Source: Anaerohalosphaeraceae bacterium (lineage in GTDB: Bacteria; Planctomycetota; Phycisphaerae; Sedimentisphaerales; Anaerohalosphaeraceae). From it: 64,000 bases of DNA. Where the stretch lies: positions 1 to 64,000 of the forward strand of contig JBBFLK010000011.1 in assembly GCA_037479115.1 (NCBI GenBank). Reading direction: 5' to 3'. Numbering within the stretch: position 1 is the stretch's first letter; every line of letters starts with the position of its first letter. The notes beneath the pieces were generated by a model. It saw only the letters and a program-made list of their open reading frames with translations. It did no database searches and was not told the DNA's origin. A program made the translations under genes and the position numbers. Positions 26,970 through 35,320 of this stretch are shown here, in pieces.

Positions 26970-27479
26970 ATGAAAAAAGGTTTTCCTGTTCGAAGCGCTT
27001 TTACGCTGATGGAGGTGCTGATATCGATGACCATCCTGGCCGTTCTGATGGCGGCCGTAGCGGTGGCATTCGACGCCTCGATGAAAAATTACAAGGACAA
27101 TCAAGCCCTGGCCAAGCAAATCAACGGAGCCCGTGCCGCCCTTTTGCGGATTACCAATGATATTCGAACGGCCCGCGAGGTCGTAGCGGATTCAGACACT
27201 GCCGAGTGCAGCATTGACCAAAACGGAGACGGCCTGGCGGATATTACCTATCGGTTTGATGGAAACCAGAAGGCCTTGTATATGGATATTTATTCCTCCG
27301 GCTCGACCAGTTCTTATGTGCTCTGCCGGAATGTTTCGGAACTGGCGTTTGTTCGGGGCATGGTTCCCGGCCAGCCCTCGCTGGTCCGCAACGTTCGCAT
27401 CACGATGACGGTAACGGATGAGTCGGGCCAAACGTCTAAAAAACTGGCGGCTGCCGCTGTTGTCCGCAGAAATCTGTAA
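26970..27479 (+). CDS. Pseudopilin with atypical Ala cleavage site (GspJ/PilW-like)
   Basis: A 169-residue minor pilin. The leader MKKGFPVRSA is followed by FTLMEVLISMTILAVLMAAV, so the residue before the cut is Ala instead of the usual Gly, while Glu at +5 is kept. The globular part contains DQNGDGLADITYRF, a calcium-loop-like stretch, and ends with a strand-rich segment. GGAG lies 8 bases upstream. It is the last gene of the pilus operon; tRNA-Val follows after about 200 bases. Confidence 0.78.
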   Translation: MKKGFPVRSAFTLMEVLISMTILAVLMAAVAVAFDASMKNYKDNQALAKQINGARAALLRITNDIRTAREVVADSDTAECSIDQNGDGLADITYRFDGNQKALYMDIYSSGSTSSYVLCRNVSELAFVRGMVPGQPSLVRNVRITMTVTDESGQTSKKLAAAAVVRRNL

Positions 27480-27644
27480 GCGGATTTTAAGACATTGTAA
27501 GGGGGGCACAGCAGACGCGCAGGGGGCCTCCGCCGAAAGGAAGGGTTTTTCTCCAGACGGCGGTTTCGGGGTCAATGTGCTTTAAGTCTCTGGAAACAAA
27601 CCCTTTGCGTCATTTCGGATTTCACTGCCTCTGAAAAAACGTTC

Positions 27645-27673
27645 TTGACAACCCGCCCGGATTATAGTTTACT
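27645..27673 (+). promoter_or_regulatory. Promoter of tRNA-Val
   Basis: TTGACA at 27645-27650 is a perfect -35 box. With a 17-base spacer the -10 box would be TTTACT (27668-27673), about 13 bases before the tRNA; TATAGT at 27663-27668 is closer to consensus but only 12 bases away. Confidence 0.65.
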
Positions 27674-27686
27674 GGCGCTGGAAAAC

Positions 27687-27760
27687 GGGCGATTAGCTCA
27701 GCTGGTTAGAGCGTACGGATCACACCCGTAAGGTCACAGGTTCGAATCCTGTATCGCCCA
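27687..27760 (+). tRNA. tRNA-Val (anticodon CAC)
   Basis: Seven-base acceptor stem 27687-27693 with 27753-27759, discriminator A, D stem GCTC/GAGC, anticodon stem TACGG/CCGTA around ATCACAC giving anticodon CAC at 27721-27723, and T arm ACAGG-TTCGAAT-CCTGT. All stems are fully paired. CCA is not encoded. Confidence 0.96.
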
Positions 27761-27870
27761 GTTCCCCCCGAAGGCGGCGATTGTATCCGAAATGATTTCC
27801 CGGCCTTTTTTCCTGCTCAAAGCTTTTGGAGAACAAGGGAGGGGAATGACTTGTCGAAAATTGCAAAGAA

Positions 27871-27899
27871 AAAAGGCCTCTTGGTTCAAGAGGCCTTTT
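27871..27899 (-). terminator. Terminator of the PEP-CTERM gene on the minus strand
   Basis: A 13-bp perfect stem (27871-27883 with 27887-27899) around a 3-base loop. Read on the minus strand it is followed by a T-rich run and lies about 25 bases after the stop at 27925. Confidence 0.88.
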
Positions 27900-27924
27900 G
27901 TGTTTGGCGCAGGGCTGTCCGGTA

Positions 27925-28569
27925 TTATTTTTTCCTTCGGAGCAGCAGACCGCCCAGACCGAGCAGGGCCAGCGTGGCCGGCTCCGGAACGGTGGAAATC
28001 ACGACGGCCTTGGAGGCAATCGCGCCGGCCGGGTCGCTGACCGGGCCCAGAACGGCAAAGCCGACCTGGGTAACCGGCAGAGCAATCGGATTGACCGTCA
28101 GGGTCAGTGTATTGAGACCCGGGGTCAGGTCCGCAGACACCATGTTAATCGTTGCCCATCCGCTGGCCGGATCCAGGACTTTAATAAACGCCTTCGTGCT
28201 GTATCCTTCAGCCGCCAGGTTGTTGCTCAGCACCAGGTAATTGAAGGTGACCGTCTGACCGGCCAGCCCGCCGTACCATTCCTGATAGAAGTTGCCTTCC
28301 ATCATTTTGTTGGGGGCGCCGTTAACAACCCAATACGGGTCTGCCGGATTCCAGCAGTTGGTGTTGGACTGAAGAAGCAGGGTATTCCCGACAAAACCGG
28401 CCCGAAGGTCCGATGTGCCCCACGGGCTTCCCCACTGATAATTCATGCTCATATCAAAGACATTCATGTACCCATACCAGGTTGCGCCGGGGTCAACCCC
28501 GTTCACTACGACATCGGCCTGAGCGGCTCCCATCAGACAAAGGACAGCTAAAACGAATACCTTTTTCAT
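27925..28569 (-). CDS. Secreted PEP-CTERM protein of unknown function
   Basis: A 214-residue protein with a signal peptide (1-18, MKKVFVLAVLCLMGAAQA), a beta-rich body and the tag VPEPATLALLGLGGLLLRRKK. The body resembles PEP-CTERM proteins with a discoidin- or CBM-like fold (FNYLVLSNNLAAEGYSTKAF; GWATINMVSADLTPGLNTLTL), but no named domain is certain. GGAGG eight bases upstream favours the ATG at 28569 over one six bases earlier. It has its own promoter (28743-28771), a leader of about 165 bases with a GT-rich tract, and a strong terminator, so it is monocistronic. Confidence 0.8.
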   Translation of the reverse strand: MKKVFVLAVLCLMGAAQADVVVNGVDPGATWYGYMNVFDMSMNYQWGSPWGTSDLRAGFVGNTLLLQSNTNCWNPADPYWVVNGAPNKMMEGNFYQEWYGGLAGQTVTFNYLVLSNNLAAEGYSTKAFIKVLDPASGWATINMVSADLTPGLNTLTLTVNPIALPVTQVGFAVLGPVSDPAGAIASKAVVISTVPEPATLALLGLGGLLLRRKK

Positions 28570-28742
28570 CCTCATTTCCTCCGTACAAAATTTTTTCTTG
28601 TTTTCGAACCGCCGATTTGAACCTAAAGCAAAACGACTCGCTCCTCACACACACTTCACCGCCTTTTCGTTCGAGGATGTTTGTGCACAGCTGCTGTCTT
28701 AACAGTTTACTGAGGGCAATAGCAATCGGTTTCTAATTGCAC

Positions 28743-28771
28743 AGTTTACGATTTTTGAAAAGGGATGTCAA
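28743..28771 (-). promoter_or_regulatory. Promoter of the minus-strand PEP-CTERM gene
   Basis: On the minus strand, a perfect TTGACA (28771-28766) is 17 bases from TAAACT (28748-28743). Transcription would start near 28736. Confidence 0.75.
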
Positions 28772-28962
28772 GCCCTTTTTCGGAAGAAAAAAAATAAAAA
28801 ACTTTTTTGGCGGGTTCTATCCGGGAAGTTGTGCGTTGCTGCAACGGGTGGGGCCTGCGTCCGATTTTTGTTTGGAAGTTCTTGTGTCGCAACGGGTTGC
28901 AGGCGTTTCTGTTGGAGCGTCAGGCAGCATAAGGTCCGGGAAAAGCGGAGCTGTTATATTTG

Positions 28963-28980
28963 ATAGCAAGCGTTTGCTAT
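28963..28980. promoter_or_regulatory. LacI-type palindromic operator
   Basis: ATAGCAAGCGTTTGCTAT is an 18-base palindrome with a central CG and one mismatched pair, the general form of LacI-family operators. It sits 34 bases upstream of the -35 box of the gene at 29125. No regulator gene of this family is nearby. Confidence 0.55.
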
Positions 28981-29013
28981 TCAATAATTTTTGATAATTT
29001 TCGATTTTTCTGC

Positions 29014-29042
29014 TTGCAAACGACCGAAAGAAAAAGTATAGT
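29014..29042 (+). promoter_or_regulatory. Promoter of the dockerin-tailed gene at 29125
   Basis: TTGCAA (29014-29019), a 17-base spacer and TATAGT (29037-29042) form a good sigma-70-type promoter. The start would be near 29049, giving a leader of about 75 bases. Confidence 0.75.
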
Positions 29043-29124
29043 ACAAGGGTCTTAACAGTGCTCTGAGCGGTCGGCAAACGGCATCGGTTCGATTCAAAAA
29101 ATCATCAATACAGGAGGTTTGTGT

Positions 29125-30534
29125 ATGACCCGAACAGCATTCTTTATCGGAAGATTTCCCAGGGGACAGGCGGTGCGGCTGACGGCGATTCTGCTTCTTT
29201 TTCTTTTGTCGGCGGTGCCGGCTCGGGCCTTGTTTCTGGTGAACAACGGCGGCTTTGATATCAATGCCGCCGACTGGAACGCGGCCGGCGGCGGAGGTCC
29301 CTGGGCACCGGCCCACGTGGCCACCGGCGGAAACCCGGGCGGCTATGTGACGCTTCAAACCAACAACAATACCTGGTCTGTCTGGTATCAGGTCATCAAT
29401 GAAAACCTGAACGTCTGGGGAATTCCTGTTGGAACGACCATTATCTTTGGTGCGGACATGATTGACCTGGGGCCGGACGGCAACAACACGGTGGGCGGTC
29501 TGAAAATTGAGGCATGGAATACGGCCATGATAAATGATTATGCAGTCCAGTTTCCTGTTACCACGTCCTGGCAGCGGTATTCGGCCCAATATACCATCCC
29601 CGCCAATACCGTAAGTCTGAAGATGGTTCTGACCAATGTAAACTACAACGGACAGGGGGTTGCCCGGTTCGGTTTTGACAATGTCTTCTTTGCCATCCTG
29701 GGCGGCACGCCGGCACTCAAGCCCGTTCCCTATGTGGGCAGAGGCGTCAATCCGGCCAACCCGATTCTCAGCTGGACCTATCCGGACCCCAATCGGCCGG
29801 GCGATACGCTGACGGCGGATGTGTATGTGCTGGAAAGCGATGTGCTGCTTGCCACAGAGCCCAATCTGGGGCCGGTCCTGGTGGACCCCGGTGTTGTGAA
29901 AGTGGCCGATGATATTACGGAATCGAGCATCAATCTGCTCACCGCCGGATATACGGTTCGGCCGGACAAATATTATTACTGGGCGGTTCATGTTAACGAC
30001 CCCACAGCGGGCACCATCAAGGGCTTTACCTGGTATTTCCAGACCTTCGATGCCCCGCCGGCCAGCGTCAACGCCGGGCCGGACCAGTATGTCTGGCTGA
30101 CGATGGACGACGGCACTCCCAACGACGGCAAGGTCACGTTTACCCTCTCCGGTTCATATGTGGATGACGGCAAGAGCCCGGTGACGGTGACCTGGGCCCT
30201 CGATCCGGTTCTGACCCAGACAGACCCGGCTACGCAGGTTGTTATCCACAACCCGAACAGTCTGACGACTCCGGTGACGATTGACAATACCGGCTGGTTC
30301 TTCTTTGTGCTGACGGTTCAGGACCAGATCGGCTCGGCCTCGGATGTGGTGAACGTAGGAGTGTACGGCAGTGCGTGCGAAGCAGCCAACGAGGACCCGT
30401 CGGACATTCCCGCCCGCTATCCGAACGGACACGGGGATATCAACGGCGACTGCAAAATTGACCTGCAGGATTTGGTTATCCTTGCCCGCACGTGGCTGAG
30501 CTGTATGAGTGCCAAACTCGGCTGCACACCCTGA
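29125..30534 (+). CDS. Secreted carbohydrate-binding-like protein with dockerin-like tail
   Basis: A 469-residue protein. The signal region (about 1-37) has a long basic start followed by LTAILLLFLLSAVPARA. An N-terminal jelly-roll resembling carbohydrate-binding modules (LFLVNNGGFDINAADWN, residues about 38-200) is followed by an Fn3-like domain (about 205-310, NPILSWTYPDPNRPGDTL and KYYYWAVHVND) and a PKD-like domain (NAGPDQYVWL onward). The chain ends with the tail DINGDCKIDLQDLVILA, WLSC and a Cys three residues from the end. AGGAGG seven bases before the ATG sets the start. The Fn3/PKD/tail order is shared with the proteins at 48177 and 50423. No catalytic residues were recognised. Confidence 0.82.
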   Translation: MTRTAFFIGRFPRGQAVRLTAILLLFLLSAVPARALFLVNNGGFDINAADWNAAGGGGPWAPAHVATGGNPGGYVTLQTNNNTWSVWYQVINENLNVWGIPVGTTIIFGADMIDLGPDGNNTVGGLKIEAWNTAMINDYAVQFPVTTSWQRYSAQYTIPANTVSLKMVLTNVNYNGQGVARFGFDNVFFAILGGTPALKPVPYVGRGVNPANPILSWTYPDPNRPGDTLTADVYVLESDVLLATEPNLGPVLVDPGVVKVADDITESSINLLTAGYTVRPDKYYYWAVHVNDPTAGTIKGFTWYFQTFDAPPASVNAGPDQYVWLTMDDGTPNDGKVTFTLSGSYVDDGKSPVTVTWALDPVLTQTDPATQVVIHNPNSLTTPVTIDNTGWFFFVLTVQDQIGSASDVVNVGVYGSACEAANEDPSDIPARYPNGHGDINGDCKIDLQDLVILARTWLSCMSAKLGCTP

Positions 30535-30546
30535 TGGAATGAAAGC

Positions 30547-31446
30547 ATGAATCTGCCGCCGACAAGCATTGAGATTTATCGAAAGAAAGGGCCGGGAGAC
30601 ACGCCGGCCTTTTCTTTTTTTGGAAAACGGAAGAATGCGAAAAAGACCGGACCTGCCGCCTTTACGCTGATGGAACTGCTGGTTGTGATCGCTATTATCT
30701 CCCTTCTGCTGGCCGTCATCGTTCCCGCCCTGCGGAAGGCGAAGGAGTCCGCCCGGGCCGTCGTCTGCCGAACCCATCTGAAAACGCTGGCTCTGGCCAA
30801 TGAATTGTATGCTGCGCGGTGGGACAGCTGGTATGTGCCGGTGATTGATACCACAATGACCGCCCGCGGTGAGCCGACGTGGAACTCCAATGTCCTCTTT
30901 CGTGAACTGGTCGGCCTTCAAACCGCCTATGTCGGCAGCAGCTATGTTCTGCCGCCGGAGTATTTGTGTCCTTCGGATACCCAATCCAGCCCGACCTACT
31001 GGAATCAGGCGGGCGTGACGTATGCCAACTTTGTCAGCTACGGCTATAATTTGACCGACTGGGGGCCCGACTCGCGCAGCCCTGTTTCCTGGAGCGGCAA
31101 CATTCCGGTGAGCACCTGGTCCTGCCGCTTCCGGGTCGGAGTGCTCCGCACACCCGCTCAGGCGATTATGTTTGCCGACGGCGGCGACATCTGGATTCGC
31201 AAAGCCGGCGCGGACTACAAAACCTACTGGAATCTATTCGGGCAGGACATCGTCAAATACCGTGCCCGAAATATGTGGCATCCGGTTTACTATCGTCACA
31301 AAGAAGGTGCGAATGTGTCCTTTTTTGACGGCCATGTCGAATTTCTCAAGAAGGAGTCCCTGTTTTTCTATCAGAACAATTCGAGTACCCCCGATGACGG
31401 ACGAAACAGCCAGATTTGGTTCTGCATCCCACAAAACCGCCCTTGA
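30547..31446 (+). CDS. Pilin-like protein with H-X9-DG C-terminal motif
   Basis: A 299-residue protein. A long basic leader (about 38 residues) ends in a prepilin site GPAA-FTLMELLVVIAIISLLLAVI. The C-terminal HKEGANVSFFDGHVEFL fits the H-X9-DG domain found with type IV leader peptides almost only in Planctomycetota and relatives, where such proteins occur in large families. As in the pseudopilin at 26970, Ala stands where Gly is usual before the cut. It follows the dockerin-tailed gene by 12 bases with only a weak ribosome site, so it may be coupled to it. It may use the pilus/secretion machine at 19305-27479. Confidence 0.85.
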   Translation: MNLPPTSIEIYRKKGPGDTPAFSFFGKRKNAKKTGPAAFTLMELLVVIAIISLLLAVIVPALRKAKESARAVVCRTHLKTLALANELYAARWDSWYVPVIDTTMTARGEPTWNSNVLFRELVGLQTAYVGSSYVLPPEYLCPSDTQSSPTYWNQAGVTYANFVSYGYNLTDWGPDSRSPVSWSGNIPVSTWSCRFRVGVLRTPAQAIMFADGGDIWIRKAGADYKTYWNLFGQDIVKYRARNMWHPVYYRHKEGANVSFFDGHVEFLKKESLFFYQNNSSTPDDGRNSQIWFCIPQNRP

Positions 31447-31529
31447 ATCGGCGGAGGAAGACAGGAAGACAGGAATACAGGTGGTCAGGGGAAAAGCCTG
31501 TTCAAATCATCCCTCAAGAAAGGAAAAAG

Positions 31530-31552
31530 GAGGGCAGGACCTGCCTGCCCTC
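31530..31552 (-). terminator. Terminator of the alkaline phosphatase gene
   Basis: A 9-bp stem (31530-31538 with 31544-31552) with a 5-base loop. On the minus strand it is followed by TTTTTCCTTTC, about 40 bases after the stop at 31591. Confidence 0.8.
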
Positions 31553-31590
31553 GTAGAAATACCCCTGCAGCGGTTGAAAAGTGGTTTGGG

Positions 31591-33108
31591 TTATTGTTTT
31601 CTTCGGGCAAACATCAGCACACTGCCCAATCCGAGCATCACCACTGTAGCCGGTTCCGGGATGACCGAGGACGCCACCACAAACACATCGGTGTTGTCTA
31701 TGTAGCGTCCGTCAAATCCCATGGCAGCCCAGTCGGGGTAATAGACGGCAAAATTGCTGTCGATTCCGTCCACCAGGGCGGCAAAACGGTCAGCACCATA
31801 GCCGCGTGCAAACAACGGCACCAGTTCGTTTGTATGATTGCCGCTCCACCAGCGAACACCGTTCGGGTTGCTGCTGGTGTAGGTTCCTGCCAGGACATTC
31901 TCCCGCGAAATCCGCTCGTGAGGAATGACATTGGAACTTTCGCCGCTCGGCATCGAATTGCCGTGGTCTGTGGTAACAATCAGGAGGTTGTTTTCCCAGC
32001 CGCCATTGTTTTCAATCCAGTTAATCACGGCTTTGACGGCATTGTTAAAGTCGAGCTGCTCTTCAACGAGACGGCTGGTCTGATTCGAATGCGCCGCCCA
32101 GTCGACCGCCCCGCCTTCAATCTGCAAAAAGATTCCGCTGCCGTTATCCAGATGCTGGAGTACATTCAAAGCCGCCAGCGTCATTGTTACCAGCGAAGGA
32201 ACAGAGACATTAAAGGGGTCGCTGAATACCGTGTCGGTATGGCTGTAGCCGCTGCGGCCCTGCTGGAGCGTCGTAGCCGCCTGGGCGGTTCCGACCACTC
32301 GTGTCTTGCCGTCGAGAATGGACAGATTGCCGCTGGCGAGCGCTTCGAATTCGGCTTTTGTCTGGATGGACTTCCAGCCGCCGGGATGAGTGCCGGCATT
32401 CAGCTGATTCCAAACGGTTTGTCCCCCGACGTAGCTGTAGTCCTGTCCGCTGGTTCTCAGGGTTCCATTGTTGGTATAGTTCGGATTGCCGGCGCCCATA
32501 ATGACGTCCATCACGCTGCCGTTGAGCATATCATTGGCAATGGCCGCATAATTGTTGCGGCTGATGTCATGGGCATCGCTGAATGCGGCGGGCGTGGCAT
32601 GGGACCATTGTACTGATGAAATCGTGCCGACAACCTTGCCGTTCGCCTTGGCCAGTTCCGGAAGCGTGGGCATAATGGGTGCATTTAAGTTGCTCCAGTT
32701 GATGGCATTGTTATAGGTCTTCTGACCGGTGCTCAATGCCGTCCCGGCGGCCGCAGAGTCGACGGCATTTTTGTGAAGATAACCGGAGGGCGTATTATAG
32801 CTGGCCAACCCCCACGCCTGGGAAGGGTCATAGCCAACCATAGGACTCATGTTGCCGGTTGGCGTCGTAGAGGTGTTCAGCGGATAAGTCGTCATTAAGT
32901 ACTTGACCCATTCTGACCCGAAGTATGGGCTTGCACAGGCTGTGCCGTATTCATATAGATCGGCTGCATCCCAGGCGCCGAATGAGGCTCCATCCGAGAT
33001 CATCACAATAACATTTTTCGACGCAGACGCCGGGGCAGACATCATCGACAGGATGAACGCTGCCATCGTCACGAGCAAAGACAATCTGTTTCTCATCTTT
33101 CCTTTCAT
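31591..33108 (-). CDS. PEP-CTERM alkaline phosphatase (PhoA family)
   Basis: A 505-residue secreted metal-dependent phosphomonoesterase. A signal peptide (about 1-29, ending APASA) is followed by the metal Asp in VIVMISDGASFG, the catalytic Ser in VDSAAAGTALSTGQ, VQWSHATPAAFSDAH, the metal site VTTDHGNSMPSG and WWSGNHTNELVPLFARG. The chain ends with VIPEPATVVMLGLGSVLMFARRKQ, so the enzyme is probably sorted by an exosortase to the outer membrane or surface. It would release phosphate from organic esters. An ATG 12 bases inside, behind AAAGGAAAG, is an alternative start. It has its own terminator and an A/T-rich upstream gap. Confidence 0.92.
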   Translation of the reverse strand: MKGKMRNRLSLLVTMAAFILSMMSAPASASKNVIVMISDGASFGAWDAADLYEYGTACASPYFGSEWVKYLMTTYPLNTSTTPTGNMSPMVGYDPSQAWGLASYNTPSGYLHKNAVDSAAAGTALSTGQKTYNNAINWSNLNAPIMPTLPELAKANGKVVGTISSVQWSHATPAAFSDAHDISRNNYAAIANDMLNGSVMDVIMGAGNPNYTNNGTLRTSGQDYSYVGGQTVWNQLNAGTHPGGWKSIQTKAEFEALASGNLSILDGKTRVVGTAQAATTLQQGRSGYSHTDTVFSDPFNVSVPSLVTMTLAALNVLQHLDNGSGIFLQIEGGAVDWAAHSNQTSRLVEEQLDFNNAVKAVINWIENNGGWENNLLIVTTDHGNSMPSGESSNVIPHERISRENVLAGTYTSSNPNGVRWWSGNHTNELVPLFARGYGADRFAALVDGIDSNFAVYYPDWAAMGFDGRYIDNTDVFVVASSVIPEPATVVMLGLGSVLMFARRKQ

Positions 33109-33714
33109 AATGCTTTGTCCCTTTCTTTTTTTGAAAACACTTCCTGTTCAAACGCTCTTCCTTCAGCGCGCACTTTCTCCCGCCTTTGTGAAAACACTCC
33201 ATAGCCCGAGTGCTTTTCAGCGCGCACTGTCTCCTGCAGGGGTACCCGAAAACATCGGCTGAAAAAAAGCGGCTGAAGTCTTACAGCAGCAACGTCGGAG
33301 ATATGTATACAAAAAATTTTTTAAACAGAATGAGCGACAGATTGAATCATTGTTAGACAGTTTTTTGTGTTGAATTAACGAAGGGGACAAACGAATGTTG
33401 TATATAATAGCAGGAATAACAACCAGCATCTCTGTTGAATAGGATTGAGAATGCGACAAAGAAGCGATGATCCAAAACCGGCAAATCAATACACCGGATG
33501 AGATTCAACGAAATGCAGGCACAGGCGTTCTTATGGCATCAAAAGGAATAGTTTGAAAAGACGGCGGAATCAGACGGATTGTTCGATAGAACAAAAGTCT
33601 GTCAGAAAAGGTCCGCAGGCAGAATTCCAATTGCAGGATTCTGCTCTGTCTGTGTTGACGGAGGAAAGAAAGGGGGGAGTTTTTGGTTAGGAATGTGCGG
33701 GCTGTTGGTGTTGT
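33109..33714. other. 606-base A/T-rich gap with imperfect direct repeats
   Basis: The part next to the phosphatase gene has imperfect direct repeats (33131-33260). Further on, an A/T-rich stretch (33300-33420) includes TATAAT at 33403-33408 on the plus strand with no gene behind it. GCAGAATTCC pairs with GGATTCTGC at about 33619-33643, leaving one base unpaired. No convincing reading frame was found; a small RNA cannot be excluded. Confidence 0.5.
33162..33234. repeat. Imperfect direct repeat, 54-base period
   Basis: TTCAGCGCGCACTTTCTCC (33162-33180) recurs as TTCAGCGCGCACTGTCTCC (33216-33234). Each copy is preceded by a GAAAACACT (33133 and 33189 regions), giving a unit of about 54 bases, with a decayed third start near 33248. 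Confidence 0.75.
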
Positions 33715-34194
33715 TTATCCGAAGAGAGCGGGAAAGAGGCGGATGACAAGGAGGGCAAGTGCGGCGGCGTAGAGGCCTGCGGCCAGGTCATCGGCCAGGA
33801 TGCCCCAGCCGGCTGGGAGGGTTTCGAGTTTGCGAATCGGCCAGGGTTTGGCGATGTCAAAGAGACGAAAGAGAACAAAGCCAAGCACAGCCGTATTGCA
33901 GATATGTGCAGGGCCCATCAGGGCAATCGCCAGCAGGGTGAGGGCCTGTCCTGCCGTTTCATCGGCGACCACTTCGCGCGGGTCGCTTTGACCGGTGCGG
34001 CGGATGACCGCCGGCGCAAACTGCACACAAAACCAGCTGAACAGGATGGTTACAGCCGCCATGGCATAAACATTTGCGGCGGGCCAGAGAAATCCGAACG
34101 CCTGATAGAGAATCACCGGCGGCAGAGAGCCGAACGTGCCCGGAGCGGCGGGCAGCTTGCCAAGACCAAACGTTGTCGCAAACCATTCTTTCAT
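33715..34194 (-). CDS. pgpA: Phosphatidylglycerophosphatase A
   Basis: A 159-residue inner-membrane enzyme that dephosphorylates phosphatidylglycerol phosphate to phosphatidylglycerol. The family motifs are visible: GLGKLPAAPGTFGSLPPV at the start, VVADETAGQALTLLA in the middle and FRLFDIAKPWPIRKLE. Three or four hydrophobic helices are present. Length is standard. It is the last gene of the minus operon that starts at 37855; the gap to the dGTPase-like gene is 31 bases and no good ribosome site precedes the ATG. Confidence 0.93.
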   Translation of the reverse strand: MKEWFATTFGLGKLPAAPGTFGSLPPVILYQAFGFLWPAANVYAMAAVTILFSWFCVQFAPAVIRRTGQSDPREVVADETAGQALTLLAIALMGPAHICNTAVLGFVLFRLFDIAKPWPIRKLETLPAGWGILADDLAAGLYAAALALLVIRLFPALFG

Positions 34195-34225
34195 ATTTTT
34201 TCTACGCTGATTTTCGCCGGACGGC

Positions 34226-35320
34226 TCAGACTTTTTCCAGCAGGGACAGGGCGTAACGGTCGGTCATCCCGGCGATGTAATCGCAGACCGTCCGCTGAAG
34301 GCCCTCCGTTTCAATGAGACTGCGAAAATAGCGGGGCATCTGTTCAGGGTGCCGACACAGCCGGTCGAACAAATCATTCAGCCATTGTTCAATCTGACGG
34401 TCCACCGCCTTCAGATTCGGATGGGAATACAGCCGGCACATCAGAAAGTTTTCCAATTCCTCCAGCTGGGTCTGCGTGGGTTCGCTGAGTCGAATCAGCG
34501 GCTGTCCGTATTGATAGACCTCTTCGAGGGTGCTGATGCGGGCTTCCTGAATGGCTCGGCGGCTGGTTTCTATCACGTCCCCGACGAGCCGGTCGAGAAT
34601 CGCCTTGGCGGTGCGGGTTCGCCGAATGACAAAATCGTCGATGGTTTCGGCCCGGATTTGCTCTTGCGCCTCTCGGAACAGGGCGCAGGTGCGGGCCTGG
34701 TCCTCTTCAATCAGCCGGGCGCGGATGCCGTCCTCCAGGTCGTGGCAGTTGTAGGCAATGCGGTCGGCCAGATTGGCAATCTGCCCCTCCAGGCAGCAGA
34801 CCGGTTCGGCGAACTCGGCGGAGCAGCCGCCGTCGTACGGCCCCTGATGGCCGGCAAGGGACTGGCGGGTTTCGTACATCAGATTCAGTCCCCGAAAGTC
34901 CGGGTAGGGGGTTTCAAGAAAATCGACAATCCGCAGGGCCTGGCGGTTGTGCTCAAAACCCCCGAAGGAGGCCATTCGTTCATTTAAGACCCGCTCGCCG
35001 GTGTGGCCGAAGGGGCTGTGGCCGATATCGTGGGCCAGACAGACGGCTTCGGTCAGTTCTTCATTGAGCCCGAGGGCCCGGGCGATCGTGCGTCCAATTT
35101 GGGCGACCTCGATGCTGTGGGTCATCCGCGTGCGGTAATGGTCGTTGACGCCGGGCATGAAGACCTGCGTTTTGCCCTCGAGCCGGCGGAAGGCCGCGCT
35201 GTGAATGATGCGGTCGCGGTCTCGCTCGAAGGGACCGCGGTAGGGGTGCGGCGGCTGCGGAACCCGGCGTCCGCGGCTGTTTTGCGGCGTGACGGCATAC
35301 GGTGCAGGCGGCGTTCTCAT
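34226..35320 (-). CDS. dgt: Deoxyguanosinetriphosphate triphosphohydrolase-like protein
   Basis: A 364-residue cytoplasmic HD-domain hydrolase that should cut dNTPs to the deoxynucleoside and triphosphate. The metal site is complete: RMTHSIEVAQIGR, LAHDIGHSPFGHTGERVLN and the later Asp in IANLADRIAYNCHDLED. FRRLEGKTQVF is typical of the type-2 dGTPase-like subfamily. It starts directly after the stop of the HIT gene (no spacing), so the two are coupled. The role is dNTP pool control; substrate range is inferred from the family. Confidence 0.93.
   Translation of the reverse strand: MRTPPAPYAVTPQNSRGRRVPQPPHPYRGPFERDRDRIIHSAAFRRLEGKTQVFMPGVNDHYRTRMTHSIEVAQIGRTIARALGLNEELTEAVCLAHDIGHSPFGHTGERVLNERMASFGGFEHNRQALRIVDFLETPYPDFRGLNLMYETRQSLAGHQGPYDGGCSAEFAEPVCCLEGQIANLADRIAYNCHDLEDGIRARLIEEDQARTCALFREAQEQIRAETIDDFVIRRTRTAKAILDRLVGDVIETSRRAIQEARISTLEEVYQYGQPLIRLSEPTQTQLEELENFLMCRLYSHPNLKAVDRQIEQWLNDLFDRLCRHPEQMPRYFRSLIETEGLQRTVCDYIAGMTDRYALSLLEKV

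Larger units (their letters stand above)
28570..29124. other. Divergent control region between two secreted-protein genes
   Basis: This 555-base A/T-rich gap holds both promoters and several palindromes: CGTTGC-T-GCAACG (28834-28846), GCAAC-GG-GTTGC (28889-28900) and the 18-base palindrome at 28963-28980. A CTTAACAGT-type element occurs twice (28698-28730 and 29051-29085). No reading frame looks genic. Confidence 0.6.

Noticed and set aside
33131-33260. CRISPR array
   Set aside because: Only two clear copies, imperfect, with no uniform spacers and no cas genes.
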